Assembly: GCA_016707005.1 (NCBI GenBank) | Contig: JADJIQ010000004.1 | Coordinates: 124,001 to 188,000, forward strand | DNA from: Ignavibacteria bacterium | GTDB taxonomy: Bacteria > Bacteroidota > Ignavibacteria > Kapaibacteriales > Kapaibacteriaceae | DNA: 64,000 nt | Reading direction: 5' to 3' | In this document: positions 43,993 to 53,036 of the stretch, piece after piece | Layout: every line of letters begins with the position of its first letter | Position numbering within the stretch: the stretch's first letter is position 1 | Program-made: the position numbers and the translations under genes | The notes under the pieces: generated by a model | Database searches by the model: none | The model's input: the letters and a program-made list of their open reading frames with translations, nothing else | Told to the model about the DNA's origin: nothing

Positions 43993-46900
43993 ATGAAGAG
44001 ATCGACCGTTTGGAGCGTGTTCGTCACGCTTTTGGTCCTCGTGAGCGCTTCAACACTGCGTGCTCAAAGCAATCCTTCTCCGTTTGACCTTAACACAGGT
44101 TCATATTCACTCACCGACTGGCAGTCCACAGCCACAGCCGGGTCGTACCCGGCCAGCATGGTCTTTCAGCAATCTGCGATCATTGATGATCAACCTGACG
44201 CAGCTGCTGTGGCCGACTGGAACTGCTCTTATGCCCTTACGAGTGGTGCCCGCGTGAATGGCCTGGGTGCAAACGGTATTGGCTTTATCAACACCGGGAC
44301 TATCAATTGTAACTGTGCTTTTGTTGGCAGCGCAGTCCTGGCTCTCAATACCACGAACCGCGGTCAGGTTCGCGTGTCATATACTGCTCAAACACTTGGA
44401 GCAGGTCAGAGACGATATGGCCTTCGTCTTCAGTACCGTCTTGGCACGGTTGGCAACTGGAATAATGTGGTCAACAACGGTGGTTTTGTAGAGTTTGTTT
44501 CTACGCCAAACGTCACAGGTTCCGCGGTAACTATCACAAGCCCCCTTCCACTAGTCTGTGAAAACCAACCAGTGGTTCAGGTGCGGTGGGTGTATTACTA
44601 CGTTGCCGGTTCAGGAACGGGATCTCGTCCGCAGATCCGCCTCGACGATATATCTGTGACATCAAACAGTACGATTGGCACAGCTACGGATCTTCGCATT
44701 GATGCGATCTCACCGGTGGCCCCATCTCAGAATACAGCCTTCAACGTTTTCGTGCGTTCAACGGATGCCCTTGGTGCAGCGAAGAATGTCACGACAGCTA
44801 CTACTGTTCAGCTGACATTGAATTCAGGCACTGGGTCGCTTTCCGGTACACTTACAGGAGTGATCCCTGCCGGACAGAGTTCGGTGGTACTCTCCAATGT
44901 CTCGTACAACACCGTGGAGGCAGGCGTCTCAATCCGAGCTTCATCGATCGCCGGACAAGTCTTGACATTCTCGAACAGCGCAACATTCAGCATTCAGGCT
45001 CCTGCTGCATATGCTCTCATCACGGGCGCCCAGCTTGATGGCTATGCAGGTGTTCCATTCAATCCGATCACTGTAACAGTGGTCCGTGCAGACAACACAA
45101 CGGATCTGAACTATTCTTCGAATATCACAGTATCGAAGGTTAGCGGTCCGGGTGTTGTCACTGGGACAGCTACAATCACGGCGTTACAAGGAGTGGCCGT
45201 CTTTTCTGATATCAGCGTAAGTACTGCTGGTACGTACCAACTCCAGGTAACCATTCCGGGACTTCCAACCCAGACACTGCCATTTACAACGGCCTTTACT
45301 GCGCCTGGTATGACAACGGACATCGTGCCGCAGTACATTCAATCTCGTGTTGCTTCCGGAACATGTAATTCAAGCGTACAAGCATTCCCGGTACCGGTCT
45401 TTGCCAGAGTTACCTTCACGGGTCTCCAGCCAAATACGACGTATCGCTACAATGCCGGCATTGCAACAGATAACATCCTGACATCGACAGGCGGCGGATT
45501 CAACATCCACTACAACCTAGATAACAATACCTACGTTTATGGTGCCGGCAAGTCTCTCACGGGTGTTGGAGAGTTTTCGCAATTCTCCACGCTGAATGGT
45601 GAAACATCAAAGTCCGTCTGGATCAATATGGCTGCCAGCACCAATGCGGCCTTCCAAGAAGGCGGAATTGCAAATTGGCGCGTTTCACTCGGAGACAATC
45701 AAGGTCGCTTGGTCAATCGCTTCCAGTTGTCGCAAAGTTCTACAGTGATCCGCCTAGGTACTGCTCCAAATCAGGCAACGGGCATCGTTGATGATCTTTC
45801 GCAGTTGACGCCAAAGAACTATGTTCTCCTGTACGATAACACAACAGGAACCGGACGTCCGATCGCGGTAACGGTTATCCAATCGACCGGCACGTCTGTT
45901 GCAGGCGCTGAGCCGTATTACGCCACACGACAAAACATCTCTTCGGCTTGGGCAACACTCATTCCGAACGCACTTGCTACCGGTGTCCGTCGTATTGAAG
46001 AGCGTGACTACCGTACGAACGCGATCGTCTATGTCCGCACATCTGTTGATGGACTGTGGAATGGTGTTCAAACCAATCCATCGGATCTGATCGCCTATCC
46101 ATCCGGTCCGGGTGGGTTCTCGCGTCCGATCGTTCTCCAAACGCCAAAGATCACGATCACCACGCCTAAGACTGGCGACACCCTTTGCGCAGGACAAACA
46201 GCAACAACATCATTCCTAGCCCGTGGCGTGAACACGGTGCGGATCGAATTCTCTTCAAACAATGGTGCGTCGTGGGAATTTATGAGCGACGTACCTGCCG
46301 CTCAGACAACCGCAACATGGACGGTTCCTGCCATCGAGTTTGCTGGTAAGTGCCTAGTTCGCGTCACTGGCGTAGAACGCACAGACATCTCGGCCACGAC
46401 TTCGCCATTCGCTGTTGCCTCTAAGGTCACGATGGTCAACAAGCCGGAATCGAAGAACCTCTGTGTAGGTGATGAACATGCGATGTTAGCGCTCACAAGC
46501 GGTGCCGTTCGCAATTACCAATGGTATAAGAACAACGAACCGATCCCGGGTGCAAACGGTCCGCTCTTCCAGATCACTGATGCCAATTATGGCACATCGG
46601 GCTTCTATTATTGCGTGGCTACGGGATATGGCGATTGTGGGAGTGCTGTTTCGGATACAGCTCACCTTCGAGTTGGACGTCAAACACAGATCGTAAATCA
46701 AACACGCAACGTTCCGGTGATGATCGGCGCTAAGGCCGTTCTCACCGTTGAAGCAGAGATCCCGGATGAAGCGATCTCCTATCAGTGGTATAAGGGGCAG
46801 ACAGCTCTCACGGATAACGGTCGCATCTACGGTGCAAATTCAAACCGTTTGGAGATCCGCAACGTAAACGCCAATGATCTTGCGAATGACTACACATGTG

Positions 46901-48051
46901 TGGTAATCGGTGTATGCGGAAGTGCCACGTCGCGCAACATTCGTGTCTTCACGAACGGCGTCTATGTTGAATTCGCTTCTAACACCGCAAATGCGTGTGC
47001 CGGCAATCGCGTTGACGTAGTTGCTCAAGCGTATGTCAATCCTGCTGGTGCGGCACTCTCTCTGCGCTGGTGGTTCAAGGGTCAGCCACTCTTCGATGGC
47101 GGTAACTATTCGGGAACAACCACTTCTACGTTGTCGATCCTGAACGTCACTGGTGCCGATGCAGGTGACTACACACTGCATGCTGAACTTGCTGACAATG
47201 CCTCGATCTATGACGAAGGTACGATCTCGGTGGTGATCGCGTCTGTACCTCTGATCACACAACAACCGCAATCGGCTGATGTTTGTGCCGGCACGTCGCT
47301 GACTCTTACTGTCAGTGCAACTGCCACGGGTACGCTTTCCTACGAGTGGACAAAGGACGGAACCGTGATCCCTGGTGAAACAGCGGCAACACTTACGATT
47401 CAGAACGTTACGGCAGCTCGTGCCGGACGTTACTCCGTTTCTGTCTCAACGGCATGCGGATTAGCCTCTTCGAATGGGGCTATTGTTAGCGTGAAGGAAG
47501 CAACTGCGATCACACAGCAACCCTCACGCACGATCGATGTGCAGGTTGGTCAGCCCCTTACCATCAATCTGGCAGCTACAGGTGCCGGTACTCTGCAGTA
47601 CCAGTGGTTCAAGGACGGAACACAGATCGCCGGTGAAGTAACACCTACGTACACGAAGACTGCAGCTGAACTGACCGATGCCGGTGCATACTGGTGCAGA
47701 GTTACATCAGAGTGCGGAGAACTGCTTTCTGACACCACAACGGTAACGACACGTCCGTCTACGACGGGTGTGGACGGTGACGTCATCGCCGGAGTTGTGA
47801 TCGGGCGCGTAGCTCCAAACCCGGTCTTGGGTGTATCAACTGTTGACGTTACACTTCCATCTACAACACAGATGTCGATCACTCTGATCGACGCCACCGG
47901 CTCAGCTGTTGCAACGATCGTGAATGGTGCAGTGACATCCGGAACTCATCGCTTTATGATCGAGGCCACAACAGTCAGCTCTGGTGTGTATCATCTCCTG
48001 ACCGTCATCAATGGCGTTCCATCGATGCAGTCGGTCATGATCATCAAGTGA
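43993..48051 (+). CDS. Large Ig-like surface protein with type IX secretion sorting domain
   Basis: 1352 residues from the ATG at 43993; the ORF can be extended 40 codons but without a signal start. Signal peptide about 1-24 (FVTLLVLVSASTLRAQ). N-terminal beta domain, two Big-like domains (about 220-430), a middle region with conserved Gly/Tyr repeats (about 440-730), then tandem Ig-like domains (QWYKNN, QWYKGQ, WWFKGQ, EWTKDG, QWFKDG, each followed by G.Y.C or similar). The last 85 residues (APNPVLG, SITLIDATGSAV, SSGVYHLLTVINGV, SVMIIK) are a clear T9SS type A sorting domain. A cell-surface adhesin or matrix protein is inferred. A terminator follows. Confidence 0.9.
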   Translation: MKRSTVWSVFVTLLVLVSASTLRAQSNPSPFDLNTGSYSLTDWQSTATAGSYPASMVFQQSAIIDDQPDAAAVADWNCSYALTSGARVNGLGANGIGFINTGTINCNCAFVGSAVLALNTTNRGQVRVSYTAQTLGAGQRRYGLRLQYRLGTVGNWNNVVNNGGFVEFVSTPNVTGSAVTITSPLPLVCENQPVVQVRWVYYYVAGSGTGSRPQIRLDDISVTSNSTIGTATDLRIDAISPVAPSQNTAFNVFVRSTDALGAAKNVTTATTVQLTLNSGTGSLSGTLTGVIPAGQSSVVLSNVSYNTVEAGVSIRASSIAGQVLTFSNSATFSIQAPAAYALITGAQLDGYAGVPFNPITVTVVRADNTTDLNYSSNITVSKVSGPGVVTGTATITALQGVAVFSDISVSTAGTYQLQVTIPGLPTQTLPFTTAFTAPGMTTDIVPQYIQSRVASGTCNSSVQAFPVPVFARVTFTGLQPNTTYRYNAGIATDNILTSTGGGFNIHYNLDNNTYVYGAGKSLTGVGEFSQFSTLNGETSKSVWINMAASTNAAFQEGGIANWRVSLGDNQGRLVNRFQLSQSSTVIRLGTAPNQATGIVDDLSQLTPKNYVLLYDNTTGTGRPIAVTVIQSTGTSVAGAEPYYATRQNISSAWATLIPNALATGVRRIEERDYRTNAIVYVRTSVDGLWNGVQTNPSDLIAYPSGPGGFSRPIVLQTPKITITTPKTGDTLCAGQTATTSFLARGVNTVRIEFSSNNGASWEFMSDVPAAQTTATWTVPAIEFAGKCLVRVTGVERTDISATTSPFAVASKVTMVNKPESKNLCVGDEHAMLALTSGAVRNYQWYKNNEPIPGANGPLFQITDANYGTSGFYYCVATGYGDCGSAVSDTAHLRVGRQTQIVNQTRNVPVMIGAKAVLTVEAEIPDEAISYQWYKGQTALTDNGRIYGANSNRLEIRNVNANDLANDYTCVVIGVCGSATSRNIRVFTNGVYVEFASNTANACAGNRVDVVAQAYVNPAGAALSLRWWFKGQPLFDGGNYSGTTTSTLSILNVTGADAGDYTLHAELADNASIYDEGTISVVIASVPLITQQPQSADVCAGTSLTLTVSATATGTLSYEWTKDGTVIPGETAATLTIQNVTAARAGRYSVSVSTACGLASSNGAIVSVKEATAITQQPSRTIDVQVGQPLTINLAATGAGTLQYQWFKDGTQIAGEVTPTYTKTAAELTDAGAYWCRVTSECGELLSDTTTVTTRPSTTGVDGDVIAGVVIGRVAPNPVLGVSTVDVTLPSTTQMSITLIDATGSAVATIVNGAVTSGTHRFMIEATTVSSGVYHLLTVINGVPSMQSVMIIK

Positions 48052-48075
48052 TCCAGTTGAATGTTCGATGAAACC

Positions 48076-48107
48076 AAAAGGGGGTATGCTATGCGTGCCC
48101 CCTTTTT
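48076..48107 (+). terminator. Terminator after the large Ig-like surface protein
   Basis: AAAGGGGG at 48077-48084 pairs with CCCCC and TTT from 48098, followed by a T run (TTTTTC). It lies 25 bp after the stop codon. Confidence 0.85.
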
Positions 48108-48146
48108 CTTTGAACCGACCGCCCATTCTTACTCGAAGGCTCAGGC

Positions 48147-51100
48147 ATGATGAGGTTACGCATTTCGGCAGTGCTTTTGGCACTCCTTGCAGTATGTGGA
48201 GTGTGCCCGGTCTCGGCTCAAGAAATGGTTGTGAGCGAGTACTACAACATTCAGTTCGTAGAGGCTGAATGGTCGGAGTTTCTGGTGGTGCAGGACAACT
48301 TCAACGCTGTGGGATATATGATCTCCGACGCGAATACGGACCAAACTGTTCGTCAAGGAGGACCACAGTTTCGAGATGTACCGCTCTGGAGAAATCTTCG
48401 CGCCGGAACCATCATTGTCCTTTGGCACCGCGCCTTGCCTGCCACAGCAACGATCGATACGAATGCTGCTGACGGTTACCTTGAACTCTCTTCGATCGAT
48501 CAGCGATTTTTCAACACGCTCCTCTTCCCGGGTGGAGTAGATGGGATGAACATGGCCGATGCCGGCGACCTCGTGCATATCATGAGACCCGACACCAGCA
48601 ATGTTCATATGCTCGGTCACGATAAACCCACTGGCCCCATCTATGACAACGCAACCGGACCAAAGGTCAACTTCGATTCAGGTGCAGTTGGTGCTGGTAG
48701 ATCAAATCGTGTTACGGGCCGAACACTCGCTGCCTATTCAATGGGCATCACCAAGGACTCCGCTGTAGCTGGCTTCAATGACTCCCGTGGACTTCCCAAT
48801 CGATGGGACCTTGCCCGAACCTTCCAAGGTGTTCCGAACATCAATCACTGGTTCTGGCGCGAGACTCGCGAACCACAATGGTCGGCCTCGCCATCTGTTA
48901 CGCTAATCAGCAGAACAGCACAGAAACACGTGATAGAGTGGACGGCACTCATCGATGCAAACCAGCAGGATTCAACAACAGGATACGTGATCCTGCGAGA
49001 CACGCTCAATTTTGCGTCGTTCCCTGCCAATGCCATTCGTGACGGTCAAATGATTGCGAAAGGGGCTCGATTTGGCACTTCTGTGGTTCTGGACGTTCGT
49101 CCAACGATCCTAGGGAATCGATTCACGGATTCTGTCAATCTCCTCTGTGGTCAGTCCTACACCTACCGCGTCTATGGATATCGATACAAGCAGGATGATC
49201 AACTCGTAGTGACGGACGATACTACGGCGCGAGGCAGACAATACACAGAACTCAAGTGGGCACAATCCCCGGTTGTAACCAAGCCGAATCCGGCTAAACC
49301 CGTCATCCAAGCATCGCGCCTGCAGTTCTGCTCAGGGGATACAGTAACACTTACAACGACGGCAGTTGCTGAGCGGTATGATTGGACACTCAACGGAACG
49401 CCGTTGGCCATTGGAGGTACAACTCGGGTTGTTGTTCGTGAACCGGGCACATATCGTTTGACTGTTACAGAAGACGGAGGATGCAGTTCTACGTCTGATC
49501 CGATCACGCTCACTGCCCTGCCGGCACAAGATGTAGACATCTCACCTCGTGGAACTCAGACGATCTGCGCAACAGATTCACTGGTCATCACGGCACAAAC
49601 TGATGCTCCTGTATACGAGTGGTTCCGTGATGGAACCGTGATCATTGGTGCTACAGGCAAATCTCTTACCGTGCGTGGTGCGGGCGACTATTTTGTGCGC
49701 ATCGCTACATCTCAAGGCTGTCCTGCAGTATCCTCAGTGGTCAAGGTTCGTGTACCAGACGTGCGGTATCGATTCACACCGTCATCATTGGACTTTGGTT
49801 CTCTTGGTCAGTGCACGTCAGACACCACGCTCAGTCTTGAACTCGTCAACGACGGTGCTACTGCGATCACCGTAACATCAGCTTCGTTCCCACCTGGATA
49901 TGCTCTTGAATCACCCGCACCGGGATTCGTAGTTGCTCCCGGTGGAAAACAGACTGTGCGAGTGTTGTTCGCACCATCTGCTGCCGGGATCACCGCAGGA
50001 ACAGTGACCTTCAACGCTGTGCCGTGCAATATCACGGCGTCCTTTACCGTACGTGGTGAGCGGACCCAGGTATCGGCCGCCCTCGATCGCACCGGAGTTG
50101 ATTTCGGTGTCTATTCAGCATGCCCCACAACGATCATTCGTCCGGATTCATCATTCTGGATCACCAATTCTGGTACCTCGCCGATAACAGTGAAGGTTCC
50201 AAGTGTACTCCCACCATTCTACCTGCTTACGTCATTCCCGCTTGGAGTTGTTGTGCAGCCGGGTGGCAGACTCGAAGTCAAGATCCAGTATCGCCCGTTA
50301 GGAGCTGATAGAGATCGGGGTGTTGTGCAACAGATATCCTTCCCATTCACCTCAGCTACGTGTCGAGACACACTCAGAGCGCAACTTCAAGCTGCGTGTT
50401 ATGCACCGTCATTCGTGATCGATCCCGATACGATGGATGTCGGTGTTGTGCTGTCGTGTGCTAACTACATCGATACTGTTGTAACGGTGTTCAATCCCAC
50501 GGCAGTACCAGTGACCGTCAATGGCGTCATTGGCACAGGGTTTACGTTCACAGGAAGTGCCACTGTGATCGAACCGAACACCGGGAAGTCCGTATCGCTT
50601 CGGGTCCAACCTGCGGCCGTGAATGGTCCGTTTACCCTTGATGGAGAGATCACTGGAAGTCCGTGCGATCTCAAAGCACCAGTTCGAGCAGAAGGGCTTG
50701 TGGTCGCACCTACATATTCCTCATCATCTTCCTCGATCAGCTTTGGATCTATCGAGTTCTGTGGTCCAACAGCTCCTCTTTCACGTAGAGGGTATGTAGT
50801 AGCCACTGGATTGTCCGGACTCCGTTCTACCGTTAAGACCGTTTCCATTGCCTCACCCTATTCCGTTGACGTACTACCCGGAACAACCTTCACTGACACG
50901 CTGTATTTCAACGTGACGTTTACTCCGACGGCCGTTGGGACCTTTAATGGTCGCTTGTCGATGACGGTTGGACCGTGCAATACACCGATCGACATCGACC
51001 TCACAGCTACAACCACCCGTTCCAGTCGCACTACAACGATAACCGGCAACTCATTCGGTACCGTCGGTCCAGGTCAATCGAATACACAGACCATCAGGAT

Positions 51101-51731
51101 CACGAATACCGGTTCGAACCCGATCACTGTGGAGCCCCTTACCGGGGTCACAGCCCCATTCACGATCAATTCTGAAGTGCCCACACTTCCTACCCAGCTT
51201 TCTCCTGACAGTTCAGTGGTGATCGAGATCATGTATGAGTTTGCAGGACATGACAGACGCGATACAATCGAGATCGTGTCAACAACAAGTGGGGCCTGTG
51301 CTGATACAACTCGATTTGAGGTTCGTGGTGCTACCACTTCTCCCGGTGTGATCACCGGAGTGGTCGTAAGTGCGCCGTCGGTCATTGGAACTGCCGGAAC
51401 TACCGTTGATGTACCGTTGACCTTGGAGTCTGCTCAATCCCTTCTTTCGGCGAACATCACCCAAATGATCGTGAACATCTCGTATGACCCTCGTTTGCTC
51501 AAGGCCATTGGAATTGAGCAAGGGGCTGGCGGTGCACAAGGATCGATCATTGAGTCTGTCCCCGGAAAAGCACGGATCACGATCAACAGCACAACGCCGA
51601 TCGAGGCAACTGCGCCTCTCGTCGTAGTTCGTGCCAAGACGCATATGTTTCGTCAACGAACAGTACTCCATTTTCGATCGATTCCGTATCGGCAGCCGGG
51701 GCGCAGATCACCGGACGCAAAGGGACGGTGA
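48147..51731 (+). CDS. Large surface protein with HYDIN-like repeats, frameshifted near its C-terminus
   Basis: 1194 residues as read. Signal peptide about 1-24; a lamin-tail-like N-terminal domain (VVSEYYNIQFVEAEWSEFLVV, broken here by polar turns); Ig/PKD-like domains (about 410-570); then repeated choice-of-anchor D/HYDIN-like domains (LDFGSLGQC, VDFGVYSAC, MDVGVVLSC, ISFGSIEFC, about 585-1060); and the start of a cohesin-like domain (about 1080-1165, DVPLTLESAQSLLSANI). From about residue 1165 the frame turns into Arg-rich nonsense (HMFRQRTVLHFRSIPYRQ) and stops. The real continuation lies one frame over and includes a T9SS-like tail, so a one-base deletion, or the equivalent, is present near 51641. 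Confidence 0.8.
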   Translation: MMRLRISAVLLALLAVCGVCPVSAQEMVVSEYYNIQFVEAEWSEFLVVQDNFNAVGYMISDANTDQTVRQGGPQFRDVPLWRNLRAGTIIVLWHRALPATATIDTNAADGYLELSSIDQRFFNTLLFPGGVDGMNMADAGDLVHIMRPDTSNVHMLGHDKPTGPIYDNATGPKVNFDSGAVGAGRSNRVTGRTLAAYSMGITKDSAVAGFNDSRGLPNRWDLARTFQGVPNINHWFWRETREPQWSASPSVTLISRTAQKHVIEWTALIDANQQDSTTGYVILRDTLNFASFPANAIRDGQMIAKGARFGTSVVLDVRPTILGNRFTDSVNLLCGQSYTYRVYGYRYKQDDQLVVTDDTTARGRQYTELKWAQSPVVTKPNPAKPVIQASRLQFCSGDTVTLTTTAVAERYDWTLNGTPLAIGGTTRVVVREPGTYRLTVTEDGGCSSTSDPITLTALPAQDVDISPRGTQTICATDSLVITAQTDAPVYEWFRDGTVIIGATGKSLTVRGAGDYFVRIATSQGCPAVSSVVKVRVPDVRYRFTPSSLDFGSLGQCTSDTTLSLELVNDGATAITVTSASFPPGYALESPAPGFVVAPGGKQTVRVLFAPSAAGITAGTVTFNAVPCNITASFTVRGERTQVSAALDRTGVDFGVYSACPTTIIRPDSSFWITNSGTSPITVKVPSVLPPFYLLTSFPLGVVVQPGGRLEVKIQYRPLGADRDRGVVQQISFPFTSATCRDTLRAQLQAACYAPSFVIDPDTMDVGVVLSCANYIDTVVTVFNPTAVPVTVNGVIGTGFTFTGSATVIEPNTGKSVSLRVQPAAVNGPFTLDGEITGSPCDLKAPVRAEGLVVAPTYSSSSSSISFGSIEFCGPTAPLSRRGYVVATGLSGLRSTVKTVSIASPYSVDVLPGTTFTDTLYFNVTFTPTAVGTFNGRLSMTVGPCNTPIDIDLTATTTRSSRTTTITGNSFGTVGPGQSNTQTIRITNTGSNPITVEPLTGVTAPFTINSEVPTLPTQLSPDSSVVIEIMYEFAGHDRRDTIEIVSTTSGACADTTRFEVRGATTSPGVITGVVVSAPSVIGTAGTTVDVPLTLESAQSLLSANITQMIVNISYDPRLLKAIGIEQGAGGAQGSIIESVPGKARITINSTTPIEATAPLVVVRAKTHMFRQRTVLHFRSIPYRQPGRRSPDAKGR

Positions 51732-52036
51732 CGGTTGTAGCGGACTGTGATATCAAGGCTGAGCTTACGGCACTCGGAACACCTGCGGCATTGCGTGTGT
51801 ACGGAATGGGAGCAGGCACGGTCTCGGTTGGGATCACGGCATTGACGAATGATCCATGTATCGTAGGTCTGTATGACGTTACAGGGAGACACTTGATGAC
51901 TCCGCTCTCGACGGTCCTGGAACCAGGAAGCTACCGTCTCGAGATCGACGTTTCGTCGGTACCGTGTGGTGCTGCACTGGTCGTCTTCAGGAATGGACTT
52001 CAAGTGCGTTCCGAGGTCGTGTATCTTTGCCGATGA
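51728..52036 (+). pseudogene. Displaced C-terminal part of the upstream surface protein (rest of cohesin-like domain and T9SS-like tail)
   Basis: The frame is open and coding-like from about 51641 (it reads AYVSSTNSTPFSIDSVSAAG, then QITGRKGTVTVVADCD), well before the only start-like codon, a GTG at 51728. It ends in a domain with VGLYDVTGRHLMTP and PCGAALVVFRNGLQVRSEVV, which fits the T9SS sorting pattern. The first 29 residues complete the cohesin-like domain of the 48147 gene. No ribosome-binding site is visible at the GTG. It is therefore the cut-off end of one gene, not a separate one. Confidence 0.8.
52022..52029 (+). promoter_or_regulatory. Candidate TAnnTTTG promoter for the epimerase-acylase pair
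   Basis: TATCTTTG, exact match to TAnnTTTG, overlaps the last codons of the displaced C-terminal part and lies 23 nt before the TTG start at 52053. No clear -33 element. Confidence 0.35.
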
Positions 52037-52052
52037 TCAACTGGAGAATGTC

Positions 52053-53036
52053 TTGAACGTCCTTGTTACCGGTGCAACCGGATTTGTCGGCAGTCATGTT
52101 GTCGATGTACTACTCGAACGTGGCCACACGGTCTCGTTCATCGCTCGTTCTACGAGTAACATGCGGTGGCTCGAAGGCAAACCGGTTCAGCGTGTTGATG
52201 GATCACTGTTCGATCTGCATTCTCTCAAAGATGCTGTGGAGGGTGCAGATGTTGTTATCCACGTGGCAGGTCTCACGGCAGCCAAGAATGAAGCTGAATT
52301 CCGTCGTGGCAACCTTGATGCAACGCAGAACCTTGTTGATGCCATCAGAACATATCGACCGGGTCTGACGCGCTACCTCCACCTGAGCTCACTTGCCGTT
52401 AGTGGTCCTTCCAGAGACGCCGATCACCCAAAGACAGAAGATGAGCCCCTTCATCCCATCACGGCATATGGTCGGACGAAGAAGATGGCTGAGGATGTGG
52501 TTCGGAGTATGAATGACGTGCCATGGACCATTGTTCGGCCGCCGGCCGTCTACGGTCCAAGAGACTCTGCGATCCTTACGTTCTTTCAAGCCGTTGATAA
52601 GGGGCTAGCCACGTTCATCGGATTCGATGAAAAACGAGTAAGTCTGGTGCATGTGCGAGATCTTGCTCGCGGCATTGTTGACGCTGCCTTTGCTCCTGTT
52701 GCCGTTGGACAGACGTACAACATCTCTTCAGACGAAACATATACCTGGCCGGAAGTAGCCACGCTCACAGGTGCACTCCTCGGTAAGAGAAGATTGTTCA
52801 AAGTGCGGCTCCCGCATTTCCTGGTTCTTGGGATCGCCGGCGTTTCCGGCGGCGTGACAAAGATGCTTGGGAAACCTTCCGTACTCGATTATGAGAAGGG
52901 TGTGGACATCATTCAGAAGTACTGGACGTGTAGTACGGAGAAGGCACGCAAGGATCTGGGATATCGACAGGAGATCTCGCTCAAGGATGGACTGAGCGAC
53001 ACCGTGCGCTGGTATCGCGAGCAGAAGTGGTTATGA
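52053..53036 (+). CDS. NAD(P)-dependent epimerase/dehydratase (extended SDR)
   Basis: 327 residues from a TTG at 52053 with GGAG 6 nt upstream. Rossmann nucleotide-binding GATGFVG at the start, DGSLFDLHSL, ADVVIHVAG, the catalytic Ser in LHLSSLAVSG, and Tyr/Lys in AYGRTKKMAED. Extended SDR enzymes act on nucleotide sugars or steroid-like substrates; the substrate is not identifiable here. Length about normal. The stop is within ATGA, overlapping the acylase gene. Confidence 0.87.
   Translation: MNVLVTGATGFVGSHVVDVLLERGHTVSFIARSTSNMRWLEGKPVQRVDGSLFDLHSLKDAVEGADVVIHVAGLTAAKNEAEFRRGNLDATQNLVDAIRTYRPGLTRYLHLSSLAVSGPSRDADHPKTEDEPLHPITAYGRTKKMAEDVVRSMNDVPWTIVRPPAVYGPRDSAILTFFQAVDKGLATFIGFDEKRVSLVHVRDLARGIVDAAFAPVAVGQTYNISSDETYTWPEVATLTGALLGKRRLFKVRLPHFLVLGIAGVSGGVTKMLGKPSVLDYEKGVDIIQKYWTCSTEKARKDLGYRQEISLKDGLSDTVRWYREQKWL

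Noticed and set aside
51636..51660. Programmed -1 frameshift signal at the surface-protein break
   Set aside because: No X-XXY-YYZ slippery heptamer and no obvious downstream structure; mutation or sequencing error is simpler.
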